Shown here: positions 51,602 to 59,663 of the stretch, piece after piece | How the letters are laid out: each line of letters starts with the position of its first letter | Numbering within the stretch: the first letter of the stretch is position 1 | Assembly (NCBI GenBank): GCA_002723255.1 | Contig: PBNW01000016.1 | Span: forward strand, 1-64,000 | Reading direction: 5' to 3' | DNA from: Pelagibacterium sp. | Lineage (GTDB): Bacteria > Pseudomonadota > Alphaproteobacteria > Rhizobiales > Devosiaceae | DNA length: 64,000 nucleotides | Notes under the pieces: model-generated | What the model was told of the DNA's origin: nothing | What the model saw: only the letters and a program-made list of their open reading frames with translations | Database searches by the model: none | Position numbers and translations under genes: made by a program

Positions 51602-51629
51602 ACTATAGCAAATGTGGCACACAGGCAAG
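51602..51629 (-). promoter_or_regulatory. Promoter of cold-shock gene 1
   Basis: Minus strand CTTGCC (51629-51624), 16-bp spacer, TATAGT (51607-51602). The transcript would have a leader of about 155 nt, typical of cold-shock genes. Confidence 0.5.
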
Positions 51630-51704
51630 TACCGGCCGCATTGGGGGCTCTTCCATTCCCCGCCCATGGCGTTATGGTCCCGCCCCAGACAACAAGGACC
51701 GCCC

Positions 51705-53390
51705 ATGACCGAGCAGCTCGTTTCCACTTTCCGTTCCATTGTCGGCCAACGTCATGTGCTGGTTGGCGACCGCTCGACGCGGCGCTACCGCAAGGGCTAT
51801 CGCTATGGCGACGGGCAGGTGCTGGCCGTTGTGCGGCCGGGCACGCTGGTGGAGAAATGGCGGGCGCTCAAGGCGTGCGTGGAGGCCGGCGTCATCGTCA
51901 TCATCCAGGCGGCCAATACCGGGCTCACGGGCGGCTCGACACCGTTCGGGGACGGCTATGACCGGCCCATCGTCATCATTAACACGATGCGGATTTCGCG
52001 GGTCGACCTGATCTCGGGCGGCAGCCAGGTGATCGCCCTGCCCGGCGCAACGCTCGACAAGCTCGAAAAAACGCTGCGCCCTGTCGGGCGCGAGCCCCAT
52101 TCGGTGATCGGGTCGAGCTGCATCGGGGCGTCGGTGACCGGCGGGGTGTGCAACAATTCGGGCGGATCGCTGATCCAGCGCGGCCCGGCCTATACCGAGC
52201 TGGCGCTGTATGCGCAGGTCGATGAAACCGGCACGCTCAGACTGGTCAACCATCTGGGGGTCGACCTCGGGGACAAGGCGGAAACCGTTCTCTCGCGGCT
52301 CGATGCGGGCCAGTATTCCAACGCCGATGTCACGCCCGAAGGCAATCGGCGCGCCTCGGATCACGATTATCATCGCCATGTGCGCGATATCGAGGCGGAC
52401 ACCCCTGCCCGTTTCAACGCCGACCCGCGCAAGCTGTTCGAGGCTTCGGGCAGCGCGGGCAAGCTGGCGGTGTTCGCGTTGCGGCTCGATACGTTCGCGG
52501 CGGACACCAATACGCAGGTGTTTTACATCGGATCAAACGACCCGCTCGAGCTCAACACGATCCGGCGGCACATGCTGAGCCGGTTTACCCACCTGCCCAT
52601 CGCCGGGGAATATCTGCATCGGGACGCATACACGCTGACTCAAAGATACGGCAAAGACACGTTTCTGATCATCAAGCGGTTCGGCACCGACCGGATACCC
52701 ACTGCGTTTGCAGCCAAGAGCTGGGTGGACGGGATCACCGAAAAGCTGGGGCTGGGCGGTACGGTTTCGGATCGCATGGTGCAGGCGATAACCGGGCTGT
52801 TGCCCCAACATCTGCCAAAGCGGATGAACGATTATCGCGACCGGTTCGAACATCATCTGATGATCCGCATGGGCGGAGACGGCGTTGCCGAAGCGCGAAG
52901 CTATCTCAAGGGCATGTTTCCCTCGGCAAGCGGGGATTATTTCGAATGCACACCGCAGGAAGGCACCGACGCCTTTTTGCACCGGTTTGCGGTCGGGGGG
53001 GCGGCGGTACGCTATCGCAACACCCATCCTCACGATGTCGAGGACATTCTGGCGCTTGACGTGGCGCTGCCGCGCAACGAGATCGACTGGCTGCCCGAAC
53101 TGCCTGCCGATCTTGACGCCCAGATCGAATACAAGGTGTTGTGCGGTCATTTTTTCTGCCACGTCATGCATCAGGACTACATGATCAAAAAGGGCGTCGA
53201 CGTGTCCGCGCTCAAGGAACAGCTTTTGGCCCTGCTCGACACGCGGGGCGCCGAATATCCGGCCGAACACAATGTGGGGCATCTTTATGCGGCCAAGCCG
53301 GCACTGGCGGACTTCTACAAGACGCTCGACCCCACAAACAGCTTCAACCCCGGCATCGGCAAGACGAGCAAGAAGAAGCAGTGGGCTTAA
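51705..53390 (+). CDS. dld: Quinone-dependent D-lactate dehydrogenase
   Basis: 561-aa peripheral membrane FAD enzyme oxidising D-lactate to pyruvate with electron transfer to quinone. The FAD_binding_4 domain covers about 30-240 (VRPGTLVEKWRALKACVEAGVIVI, AANTGLTGGSTP, SSCIGASVTGGVCNNSGGSLI). The C-terminal Dld membrane-binding and cap domain has HHLMIRMGGDGVAEARSYL, GHFFCHVMHQDYMIKKG and HNVGHLYAAKP. Length matches E. coli Dld (571 aa). ATG at 51705 has AAGGAC upstream. Monocistronic. Confidence 0.94.
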   Translation: MTEQLVSTFRSIVGQRHVLVGDRSTRRYRKGYRYGDGQVLAVVRPGTLVEKWRALKACVEAGVIVIIQAANTGLTGGSTPFGDGYDRPIVIINTMRISRVDLISGGSQVIALPGATLDKLEKTLRPVGREPHSVIGSSCIGASVTGGVCNNSGGSLIQRGPAYTELALYAQVDETGTLRLVNHLGVDLGDKAETVLSRLDAGQYSNADVTPEGNRRASDHDYHRHVRDIEADTPARFNADPRKLFEASGSAGKLAVFALRLDTFAADTNTQVFYIGSNDPLELNTIRRHMLSRFTHLPIAGEYLHRDAYTLTQRYGKDTFLIIKRFGTDRIPTAFAAKSWVDGITEKLGLGGTVSDRMVQAITGLLPQHLPKRMNDYRDRFEHHLMIRMGGDGVAEARSYLKGMFPSASGDYFECTPQEGTDAFLHRFAVGGAAVRYRNTHPHDVEDILALDVALPRNEIDWLPELPADLDAQIEYKVLCGHFFCHVMHQDYMIKKGVDVSALKEQLLALLDTRGAEYPAEHNVGHLYAAKPALADFYKTLDPTNSFNPGIGKTSKKKQWA

Positions 53391-53397
53391 ACAAATA

Positions 53398-53421
53398 GCC
53401 CCGCAGCTTTTGCCGCGGGGC
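53398..53421 (-). terminator. Terminator after the TRAP binding-protein gene
   Basis: GCCCCGC/GCGGGGC stem with inner CAAAAG loop region; on the minus strand it is followed by TATTTGTTT. Also lies 8 bp past the dld stop. Confidence 0.6.
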
Positions 53422-53456
53422 CCCATTCATTCATATCTCAGGCTCCAAGCTCAGAT

Positions 53457-54437
53457 CTAGAGCGCGTTGATGCGCTCGAGCATGCCTTCGGGCCAGGCAT
53501 CGGAAAGCGGGGACGCGAGGTATTGTTCCTGCGCGTAGGTCTTGAACGCTTCGAGGTCGGGCTCATAGACCTTGAGACCTTCCTGCTCGAAGAAGGACAC
53601 AAGTTCGGCTTCCTGATCGATATATTGTTGGTCGGACCAGGCAAAGGCCTCGGATGCGGCATCGCGCATGGTCTGCTGCTGCTCGGCGGTGAGCGAGGCA
53701 AACAGGTCGGCGTTGATGATGAGCATGCCAAATCCCATGTTGTGGCCGGTGAGGATGATCTGGTCGGTCACCTCGTGGAACTTCATGAGCTGATTGTTGG
53801 GCAGCGGGTTGTCCTGACCATCGATCGCGCCGGTCTGAAGGCCTGTATAGACCTCGGCATAATCCATCGGGGTGGGGTTGGCGCCAATGGCGCTGCCCAG
53901 GAACTGCCAGCTCTCGCCGCCCGGCATGCGCAGCCGCACGCCGTTGAGATCCTGAGGGGTCATCACTTCCCTATCGCCACGAAGATTGACGTGGCGGGCG
54001 CCGTAATAGGCGATGCCGAGGATTTCGAGACCCATTTCGTCGCGGGCCATCTGGCGGAACTCGTCGCCGATGTCGCTCTCGAACACCGCCTGGAGGTGCT
54101 CGGGATCACGAATGACATAGGCGGCGCCCAGAATATCGAAGGCCGGGACCTGCTTGGCGAAATCGGACGGCGGCAGCAGCGACATTTCGAGATTGCCGCG
54201 CTGGATGGCGACGATTTCGGAGCCCTGGGGCACCAGTGTCGAAGAGAAATAGGGCTGGAACTCGAAATCATCGCCCAGCCGTTCGGCAAAAATGTCGGTC
54301 AGCGCCACCGAGCGCGGGGCGTCGGCGGTCGTGGAGTCGGAAAAACGCAGGGCAATCGGCTCCTGCGCCAGGGCGGCCGCGGGCACCGTAAGTGCCAGAA
54401 CGGCCAATGCCGAAAGGGCTTTGGTGTGGATGGTCAT
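53457..54437 (-). CDS. TRAP transporter substrate-binding protein DctP (orphan)
   Basis: 326-aa periplasmic DctP-family protein. Signal peptide residues 1-24 (MTIHTKALSALAVLALTVPA, cut after ALA). TRAP signatures: RMPGGESWQFLGSAIGANPTPMDYAEVYTGLQTGAIDGQDNP with the conserved Arg for carboxylate binding, and the helix IDQEAELVSFFEQEGLKV. ATG at 54437 has GGAGGA upstream. No DctQ or DctM membrane genes are adjacent, and the neighbour upstream on the same strand is an SMP-30 gene. The substrate is probably an organic or sugar acid (inference from the SMP-30 partner). Confidence 0.9.
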   Translation of the reverse strand: MTIHTKALSALAVLALTVPAAALAQEPIALRFSDSTTADAPRSVALTDIFAERLGDDFEFQPYFSSTLVPQGSEIVAIQRGNLEMSLLPPSDFAKQVPAFDILGAAYVIRDPEHLQAVFESDIGDEFRQMARDEMGLEILGIAYYGARHVNLRGDREVMTPQDLNGVRLRMPGGESWQFLGSAIGANPTPMDYAEVYTGLQTGAIDGQDNPLPNNQLMKFHEVTDQIILTGHNMGFGMLIINADLFASLTAEQQQTMRDAASEAFAWSDQQYIDQEAELVSFFEQEGLKVYEPDLEAFKTYAQEQYLASPLSDAWPEGMLERINAL

Positions 54438-54462
54438 TTTGGGAAATCCTCCTCGGGGTTTT

Positions 54463-55350
54463 TCAGGAAAAGACAAATCTGTGTTCGGCCACGCCCTGCC
54501 CGATGCCCTCGACGGCCAGAAGCGAGCCGGCCAGCGGCTCGGCGGCAAGCTGGTTGTCGGAAAGAAATTTTCGGGCGGTCGTGACATAGAGCGTGCGGAA
54601 ATCCGGGCCGCCAAAGCACAGGCAGGTTGGATTGGTGACGGGCATTTCAACGACCGTGTCGATCCGTCCATCGGGCGCGTAACGCACGATCCTCGAGCCG
54701 GCAAAGAACGCCTGCCAGAGGCACCCTTCGGCATCGATAGTTGCGCCGTCGGGGCGGTCGCCGGTTCGCGAGTAATCGGCAAAGACCTCCCTGCCGATTA
54801 TGGTGCCATCGTCGGGATCGATCGTGAGGCGCCAGGATATGTGGCGTCTGGTGTCGGTGAAATAGCCTGTGCCGCCGTCGGGCGAAAAGGCAATGCCGTT
54901 GGAGACGATGACGTCATCGATCATCGCATGGGCCGTACCATCGGCGTCGATGCGATAGAGCTTGCCGTTGGGGCGATGGAGCTGGTTGTCCATGGTGCCG
55001 ACCCAGAACCGGCCGCTGGGATCGACGCGGCCGTCGTTGAGACGGTTGTCGAGCCCGGCATCGACCTCGAGCATCGGATCGAGCGTGCCATCGACCGCGA
55101 GACGGTTGAGGGTGAGGTCGGTGGCGATCAGCTTTTCGTCATGGCCCGCCAATGCCAGCGACCCCAGAAACTGCGTTTCAAAGGCACGCGCATCGTGTTG
55201 GCCAGTGGCCGGATCGAGCCGATGCAGTGTCGGCTTTTCGATATCGAGCCACCATAATACGCGCTCTTTATCACACCACAGGGGCGTTTCGCCCAGCTGA
55301 TCGAGACTGCGATGGGCACTCTCCACCGCGCTTCTGGCAATAGTCCTCAT
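54463..55350 (-). CDS. SMP-30/gluconolactonase/LRE family protein
   Basis: 295-aa beta-propeller lactonase (regucalcin/gluconolactonase). Motifs: LGETPLWCDKERVLWWLDIEKP with metal-ligand Glu, GLDNRLNDGRVDPSGRFWVGTMD with Asn/Asp ligands, and PDGATIDAEGCLWQAFFAG. ATG at 55350 has GGGAGACA upstream. It is followed 25 bp later by the orphan DctP gene, so the two are probably one operon for a sugar acid or lactone. A near-perfect TTAACTAAC/GTTAGTTAA palindrome lies 47 bp upstream, a likely repressor site. Confidence 0.9.
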   Translation of the reverse strand: MRTIARSAVESAHRSLDQLGETPLWCDKERVLWWLDIEKPTLHRLDPATGQHDARAFETQFLGSLALAGHDEKLIATDLTLNRLAVDGTLDPMLEVDAGLDNRLNDGRVDPSGRFWVGTMDNQLHRPNGKLYRIDADGTAHAMIDDVIVSNGIAFSPDGGTGYFTDTRRHISWRLTIDPDDGTIIGREVFADYSRTGDRPDGATIDAEGCLWQAFFAGSRIVRYAPDGRIDTVVEMPVTNPTCLCFGGPDFRTLYVTTARKFLSDNQLAAEPLAGSLLAVEGIGQGVAEHRFVFS

Positions 55351-55396
55351 TGTCTCCCCCGGCTGCCGATTTGCTCTGTTCCAGCCGCCCGCACTT

Positions 55397-55416
55397 TTAA
55401 CTAACGAGTTAGTTAA
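55397..55416. promoter_or_regulatory. Palindromic operator upstream of the SMP-30 gene
   Basis: TTAACTAAC-GA-GTTAGTTAA, perfect 9-bp arms, centred about 57 bp before the SMP-30 start. Shape and size suit a TetR, MarR or FadR-type repressor, none of which is encoded nearby. Confidence 0.55.
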
Positions 55417-55515
55417 GTCAATAATCGTTCCCCGGCTCATCGTCCGTCGAGCGTGCGGGGCCGGCGGCAACCGGTTTTTCAGGGCGCAAACAAATCTGCA
55501 CCGCGATGTAATGTA

Positions 55516-55533
55516 ATGTCATAACGCTGTTAT
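55516..55533 (+). promoter_or_regulatory. Pho box upstream of phoX
   Basis: ATGTCAT-AACG-CTGTTAT: two 7-bp half sites with 4-bp spacing, 149 bp before the phoX start and oriented toward it. Confidence 0.65.
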
Positions 55534-55681
55534 TTGCCGGCTCTAGCTTTGCCGGACGGGCGCTGGCGAGAGGATGGCCGAAGATGTCATCCCTTGCCAA
55601 TCCAGCGTCCCGACCGCTCATGGACACTGGCCTCACACCTGCCCCATGAGCCCCGCAACGCAACCAAGCAGGGCTTTACAG

Positions 55682-57661
55682 ATGAACGAGCACACTCCCA
55701 AATTTCCGACCCAGGGTCTGGAAAACGCCGAGTTCGAACCGGTTAACCCCACGTCCAACCCCACGATGGGCGAATTGATTTCCCGGCGCTTTTCGCGGCG
55801 CGGGTTCCTCAAGGGTTCGCTGGCCACAACGGCCATTGCCGCAACCGTCAGCCCGCTGGCGCTCCTGACCGCCGAAAAAGCACACGCCCAGACCGGCTCT
55901 GTCTTCTCGTTCGCCGAAGTCGAGGCCGGCGTCGATGCCGACCACCACGTCGCCGAGGGCTATGACGCCGACGTCCTGATCCGCTGGGGCGATCCGGTGA
56001 CCAATGACGCGCCCGAATTCGACCCCACTGCCCAGTCGCCCCAAGCCCAGGCGGGCCAGTTCGGCTACAACAATGACTATGTCGGCTATGTCCCGCTCGA
56101 GGGTTCGTCCGAACATGGTCTGTTGCTGGTCAACCATGAATACACCAACGCCCATCTGATGTTCCCTGGTCTGGTGACGGTGACCGACGGCGAGGCCCAA
56201 CAGGGTCCGCTCTCTGAAGACCAGGTCAATATCGAGATCATGGCCCATGGCGGCTCGATCATCGAAATCGAAAAGGTCGACGGCAAATGGCAGCGCGTTG
56301 CCGGCAGCCCCTACAACCGCCGCATCACCGGCGAAACGGAAATGGAAATCACCGGCCCGGTCGCCGGACATGACCGTCTCAAGACCAGCACCGATGACAC
56401 CGGCACCATGGTGCGCGGCACGCTCAACAACTGCGCCGGCGGCACGACGCCCTGGGGCACGTATCTGATGGCCGAAGAAAATTTCCACGGCTATTTCGCC
56501 GGCGAGTTGCCCGAAGGTCACCGCGAAAGCGAAAATTATGCACGCCTGGCGGCGCCGGGCGGCTGGTATGAGTGGCACAATTTCCACGACCGTTTCGACG
56601 TTTCAAAAGAACCCAACGAGATGAACCGTTTCGGCTGGATCGTCGAAGTCGATCCCATGGACGCCAGCTTTATGCCAAAAAAGCGCACCGCTCTTGGACG
56701 TTTCAAGCATGAAGGCGCCGAATCGGTTGTCGCTCCTGATGGCCGCGTGGTGTTGTATTCGGGCGACGACGAGCGCTTCGATTATGTCTATAAATTCGTG
56801 ACCGCCGGCACGTTCAATGCCGACGATCGCGCCGCCAATATGGGCCTGCTCGATGAGGGTACGCTTTATGTCGCCCGGTTCGATGAAGACGGTTCGATGG
56901 AATGGCTGCCGCTCACCTTTGGCGAAGGCCCGCTTACTGAAGACAACGGCTTTGAGAGCCAGGCGGACGTTCTGATCGAGACCCGTCGGGCTTCCGATCT
57001 CTTGGGCGCAACCCCGATGGATCGTCCCGAAGACATCGAGCCCAACGCCACCAATGGCCGCGTCTATGTCATGCTGACCAACAATACGGCACGCGAAGAG
57101 GCCAATGCCGCCAATCCGCGCATCGACAACGCCTTCGGCCACATCGTGGAGATCCACGAAGAGGGTGGCGATTTCGCCGCCACCGCCGGCACCTGGGAAA
57201 TTCTGCTGCAGTGCGGCGACCCTGAAATCGCCGAAGTGGGTGCAACCTTTTCGACCGAAACCACCGAAAACGGCTGGTTCGGCATGCCAGATAACTGCGC
57301 AGTGGACGCCGATGGCCGCCTGTGGGTCTCCACCGACGGCAATTCGCTCGCAGCGACCGGCCGCACCGATGGTCTTTGGGCCGTCGATACCGATGGCGAA
57401 GCCCGCGGCACTTCAAAGCTGTTCTATCGTGTGCCGGTTGGCGCCGAAATGTGCGGTCCGCTGCCGACCCCGGACCTGGCCACAATGTTCGTTGCCGTCC
57501 AGCACCCTGCCGACGGCGGCGAGGACTGGGATGGCCATGGACGCCCGTCCTACTACGAAGACCTTTCGACCCGCTGGCCCGATTTCCGCGACGACATGCC
57601 GGTGCGCCCGTCCGTCGTTGCCATCACCAAGCAGGGCGGCGGCAAGATCGGTACGGCGTAA
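55682..57661 (+). CDS. phoX: PhoX family alkaline phosphatase (DUF839), Tat-exported
   Basis: 659-aa Ca/Fe-dependent phosphatase releasing phosphate from organic esters outside the cytoplasm. The N-terminal twin-arginine signal SRRFSRRGFLKGS (about 35-47) is followed by a hydrophobic stretch and an AHA-Q cleavage site. DUF839 landmarks: LLVNHEYTNAHLMFPG, LNNCAGGTTPWGTYLMAEEN, RFKHEGAESVVAPDGRVVLYSGDDERFDYVYKF, and the C-terminal GCGPLPTP-like (EMCGPLPTPD). ATG at 55682 is preferred; an in-frame upstream region back to 55574 lacks conserved sequence. A Pho box lies upstream, so it belongs to the PhoB regulon with pstS. Confidence 0.92.
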   Translation: MNEHTPKFPTQGLENAEFEPVNPTSNPTMGELISRRFSRRGFLKGSLATTAIAATVSPLALLTAEKAHAQTGSVFSFAEVEAGVDADHHVAEGYDADVLIRWGDPVTNDAPEFDPTAQSPQAQAGQFGYNNDYVGYVPLEGSSEHGLLLVNHEYTNAHLMFPGLVTVTDGEAQQGPLSEDQVNIEIMAHGGSIIEIEKVDGKWQRVAGSPYNRRITGETEMEITGPVAGHDRLKTSTDDTGTMVRGTLNNCAGGTTPWGTYLMAEENFHGYFAGELPEGHRESENYARLAAPGGWYEWHNFHDRFDVSKEPNEMNRFGWIVEVDPMDASFMPKKRTALGRFKHEGAESVVAPDGRVVLYSGDDERFDYVYKFVTAGTFNADDRAANMGLLDEGTLYVARFDEDGSMEWLPLTFGEGPLTEDNGFESQADVLIETRRASDLLGATPMDRPEDIEPNATNGRVYVMLTNNTAREEANAANPRIDNAFGHIVEIHEEGGDFAATAGTWEILLQCGDPEIAEVGATFSTETTENGWFGMPDNCAVDADGRLWVSTDGNSLAATGRTDGLWAVDTDGEARGTSKLFYRVPVGAEMCGPLPTPDLATMFVAVQHPADGGEDWDGHGRPSYYEDLSTRWPDFRDDMPVRPSVVAITKQGGGKIGTA

Positions 57662-57690
57662 CCGCAAAGACCAATTCCAATCATGGCCGG

Positions 57691-57722
57691 GCCGGCTCGC
57701 GAGGTTTCGCGTGCCGGCTTTT
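57691..57722 (+). terminator. Rho-independent terminator after phoX
   Basis: Stem GCCGGC-TCGCGA/TCGCG-T-GCCGGC with a short loop followed by TTTT, 30 bp after the phoX stop. Confidence 0.8.
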
Positions 57723-57792
57723 CATGGCCCTTAGGGCCTTGGGTTGGCCCCATTGAAGGCGTTAGGGTGGCAGGAAACGAAAGGATACAAAC

Positions 57793-58653
57793 ATGAGCGA
57801 AGTCAACGCCGCCGCCTCGGGTACATTCTCGCTGGGAGATCATACCATCAACCGGCTGGGGTACGGCGCCATGCGCATAACCGGGCGGGGGATCTGGGGC
57901 CCGCCTTCCGATCGTGACGGAGCGCTCGAAACGCTGAAGCGCCTGCCCGAACTGGGTGTCAATTTCATCGACACCGCCGATTCCTATGGACCGGACGTTT
58001 CCGAGGAATTGATCCGCGAAGCGCTCTATCCTTATGAGGGGATGCTGGTGGCGACCAAGGCGGGGCTGACGCGGGCCGGGCCGGATCGCTGGGCGCCCAA
58101 CGGGATGCCCGACTATCTGATCGAGCAGGCGCAAAAGAGCCTCAAAAAGCTCGGGGTCGAGCAGATCGCCCTTTGGCAGTTGCACCGCATCGATCCGCGT
58201 GTGCCGCGCGAAGAACAGTTCGGGGCGGTCAAGGCGCTGCTCGATCAGGGCATCATCGCCCATGCCGGGTTGAGCCAGGTCAGTGTCGAAGACATCGAGG
58301 CGGCGCGGAAGGTGTTTCCTGTCGCAACCGTTCAGAACAAATACAATCTCGTCGTTCGCGAGAGCGAGGACGTGCTCGATTACTGCGAAAAGGAAGGGAT
58401 CGGGTTCATTCCCTGGTTCCCGCTGGCGGCGGGCGATCTGGCCAAGCCCGGATCGGTTCTCGACGGCATCGCGCAAAAGCACGGCGCGGCGCCCAGCCAG
58501 ATCGCTCTGGCCTGGGTGCTCAAGCGCAGCCCCGTGATGCTGCCCATTCCAGGGACATCAAAAGTCGCCCATCTCGAAGAGAATGTGGCAGCCGCAGGAA
58601 TCGCGCTTTCCGACGAGGACTTCGCGGCCCTCGATGCAGCCGGGCGCAAATGA
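57793..58653 (+). CDS. Aldo/keto reductase
   Basis: 286-aa NADPH-dependent oxidoreductase of the AKR fold. N-terminal [13 protein letters not shown]; the catalytic Asp-Tyr pair is in [18 protein letters not shown], the Lys in VATKAGLTR and the His in WQLHRIDP. C-terminal cofactor motif [18 protein letters not shown] at 57793. The stop overlaps the DUF1697 start (ATGA), so the two are coupled. Substrate unknown. Confidence 0.92.
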   Translation: MSEVNAAASGTFSLGDHTINRLGYGAMRITGRGIWGPPSDRDGALETLKRLPELGVNFIDTADSYGPDVSEELIREALYPYEGMLVATKAGLTRAGPDRWAPNGMPDYLIEQAQKSLKKLGVEQIALWQLHRIDPRVPREEQFGAVKALLDQGIIAHAGLSQVSVEDIEAARKVFPVATVQNKYNLVVRESEDVLDYCEKEGIGFIPWFPLAAGDLAKPGSVLDGIAQKHGAAPSQIALAWVLKRSPVMLPIPGTSKVAHLEENVAAAGIALSDEDFAALDAAGRK

Positions 58654-59168
58654 GTGCCTATGTCGCGCTGTTGCGGGCGGTCAATGTGGGCGGAACCGGC
58701 AAGTTGGAAATGAGCGAACTCACCGCGATGTGCGAGGCGGCGGGGTTTGAGACGGTCAAAACCTATATCGCCAGCGGAAATGTGGTGTTTTCCGCCGACC
58801 TTGGTGAAGCGCAGGTGCGCAAGGCACTCGAGGAGCGGCTGGAAGCCTATGCGGGCAAGCCGGTGGGCGTTGTTGTGAGAACGGCACGGGAAATGGCCGA
58901 GGTCTTGAAGGCCAACCCGTTTCCCGATGCCAAGCCCAATTATACGGTGGCGATCTTTCTCAACGGGCAGCCGGCAGACGATACCCTCGACACCCTGCGC
59001 AACCGCGCCGAGAACGAAGAGGTGCGGCTGGGCAGGCGGGAAATCTACGTGTCCTACGGCTCGGGGATGGGACGATCCAAGCTGGTCATCCCTGCGGCCA
59101 AACAGGGCACGGCGCGCAACATGAACACCATTGCCAAACTGGCGGAGATGGGCGCAGCGCTCACGTAA
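58650..59168 (+). CDS. DUF1697 family protein
   Basis: 172-aa protein with the DUF1697 start [46 protein letters not shown] and the conserved [27 protein letters not shown] near the C-terminus. Cytoplasmic alpha/beta fold of unknown function. ATG at 58650 overlaps the stop of the aldo/keto reductase gene by 4 bp. A strong terminator follows. Confidence 0.92.
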   Translation: MSAYVALLRAVNVGGTGKLEMSELTAMCEAAGFETVKTYIASGNVVFSADLGEAQVRKALEERLEAYAGKPVGVVVRTAREMAEVLKANPFPDAKPNYTVAIFLNGQPADDTLDTLRNRAENEEVRLGRREIYVSYGSGMGRSKLVIPAAKQGTARNMNTIAKLAEMGAALT

Positions 59169-59193
59169 AAAGGCCGCCTTGCGGCGGCCTTTT
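59167..59193. terminator. Bidirectional terminator between DUF1697 and cold-shock gene 2
   Basis: Stem AAAGGCCGCC/GGCGGCCTTT with loop TTGC, overlapping the DUF1697 stop; T-runs both ways serve the convergent csp gene too. Confidence 0.85.
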
Positions 59194-59226
59194 CAAAACC
59201 CTGGATTTCGAGGCAAACGCCCGAAA

Positions 59227-59436
59227 TCAGTCAGCCGGCTGCAGGTTGACTGCAGAGGCGCGGCCGTCGCGGCCCTTTTCCAGCTCGTAGGAAACGGCCT
59301 GGCCTTCGACCAGAGTGGTCATGCCCGAGCGCTCTACAGCGGAAATGTGGACGAAAGCGTCCTGGCCGCCCTGGTCAGGCTGAATGAAGCCGAAGCCCTT
59401 GGTGGTGTTGAAGAATTTTACTTTGCCAGTGATCAT
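59227..59436 (-). CDS. Cold-shock protein (CspA family) 2
   Basis: 69-aa single cold-shock domain nearly identical to copy 1 (KVKFFNTTKGFGFIQPDQGG, AFVHISAVERSGM). RNA-binding motifs are intact. The start is ATG at 59436 with AAAGGA about 9 nt upstream. It is convergent with DUF1697. The two copies are about 8 kb apart, which suggests an old duplication with retained regulatory leaders. Confidence 0.95.
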   Translation of the reverse strand: MITGKVKFFNTTKGFGFIQPDQGGQDAFVHISAVERSGMTTLVEGQAVSYELEKGRDGRASAVNLQPAD

Positions 59437-59487
59437 CGAGAGATCCTTTCGAATGGCGAATAGTTCAGGCGCGACATGCGCCGAACC

Positions 59488-59560
59488 CAACGTCTTGCAA
59501 TAAAGGATATCCAAGTGACCGGAAAAACCGGCAGATCAGGTAGCCAAGCGCATCGAACGT
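59488..59560 (-). promoter_or_regulatory. Conserved 5'-leader block of cold-shock gene 2
   Basis: 73-nt block matching 51520-51591 at 60 positions. Contains the GGATATCC palindrome and CCGG/CCGG pairing. The start codon is 52 nt downstream. Confidence 0.6.
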
Positions 59561-59563
59561 ATG

Positions 59564-59594
59564 AGAATAATCATTACAGCGCTACTGCGGTCAA
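59564..59594 (-). promoter_or_regulatory. Promoter candidate of cold-shock gene 2
   Basis: Minus strand TTGACC (59594-59589) with TATTCT (59569-59564) or overlapping ATTATT as -10; spacing 17-19 bp. Confidence 0.4.
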
Positions 59595-59663
59595 AACAAG
59601 GCCGTTGACGCACCCGGCGCACGATTTGAGTCGCGCGCGCCGGGCAGTGCCTTCCGGCAACGA

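Noticed and set aside
55574-55681. N-terminal extension of phoX
   Set aside because: The 36 extra residues are unlike PhoX and would move the Tat motif about 70 residues from the start.
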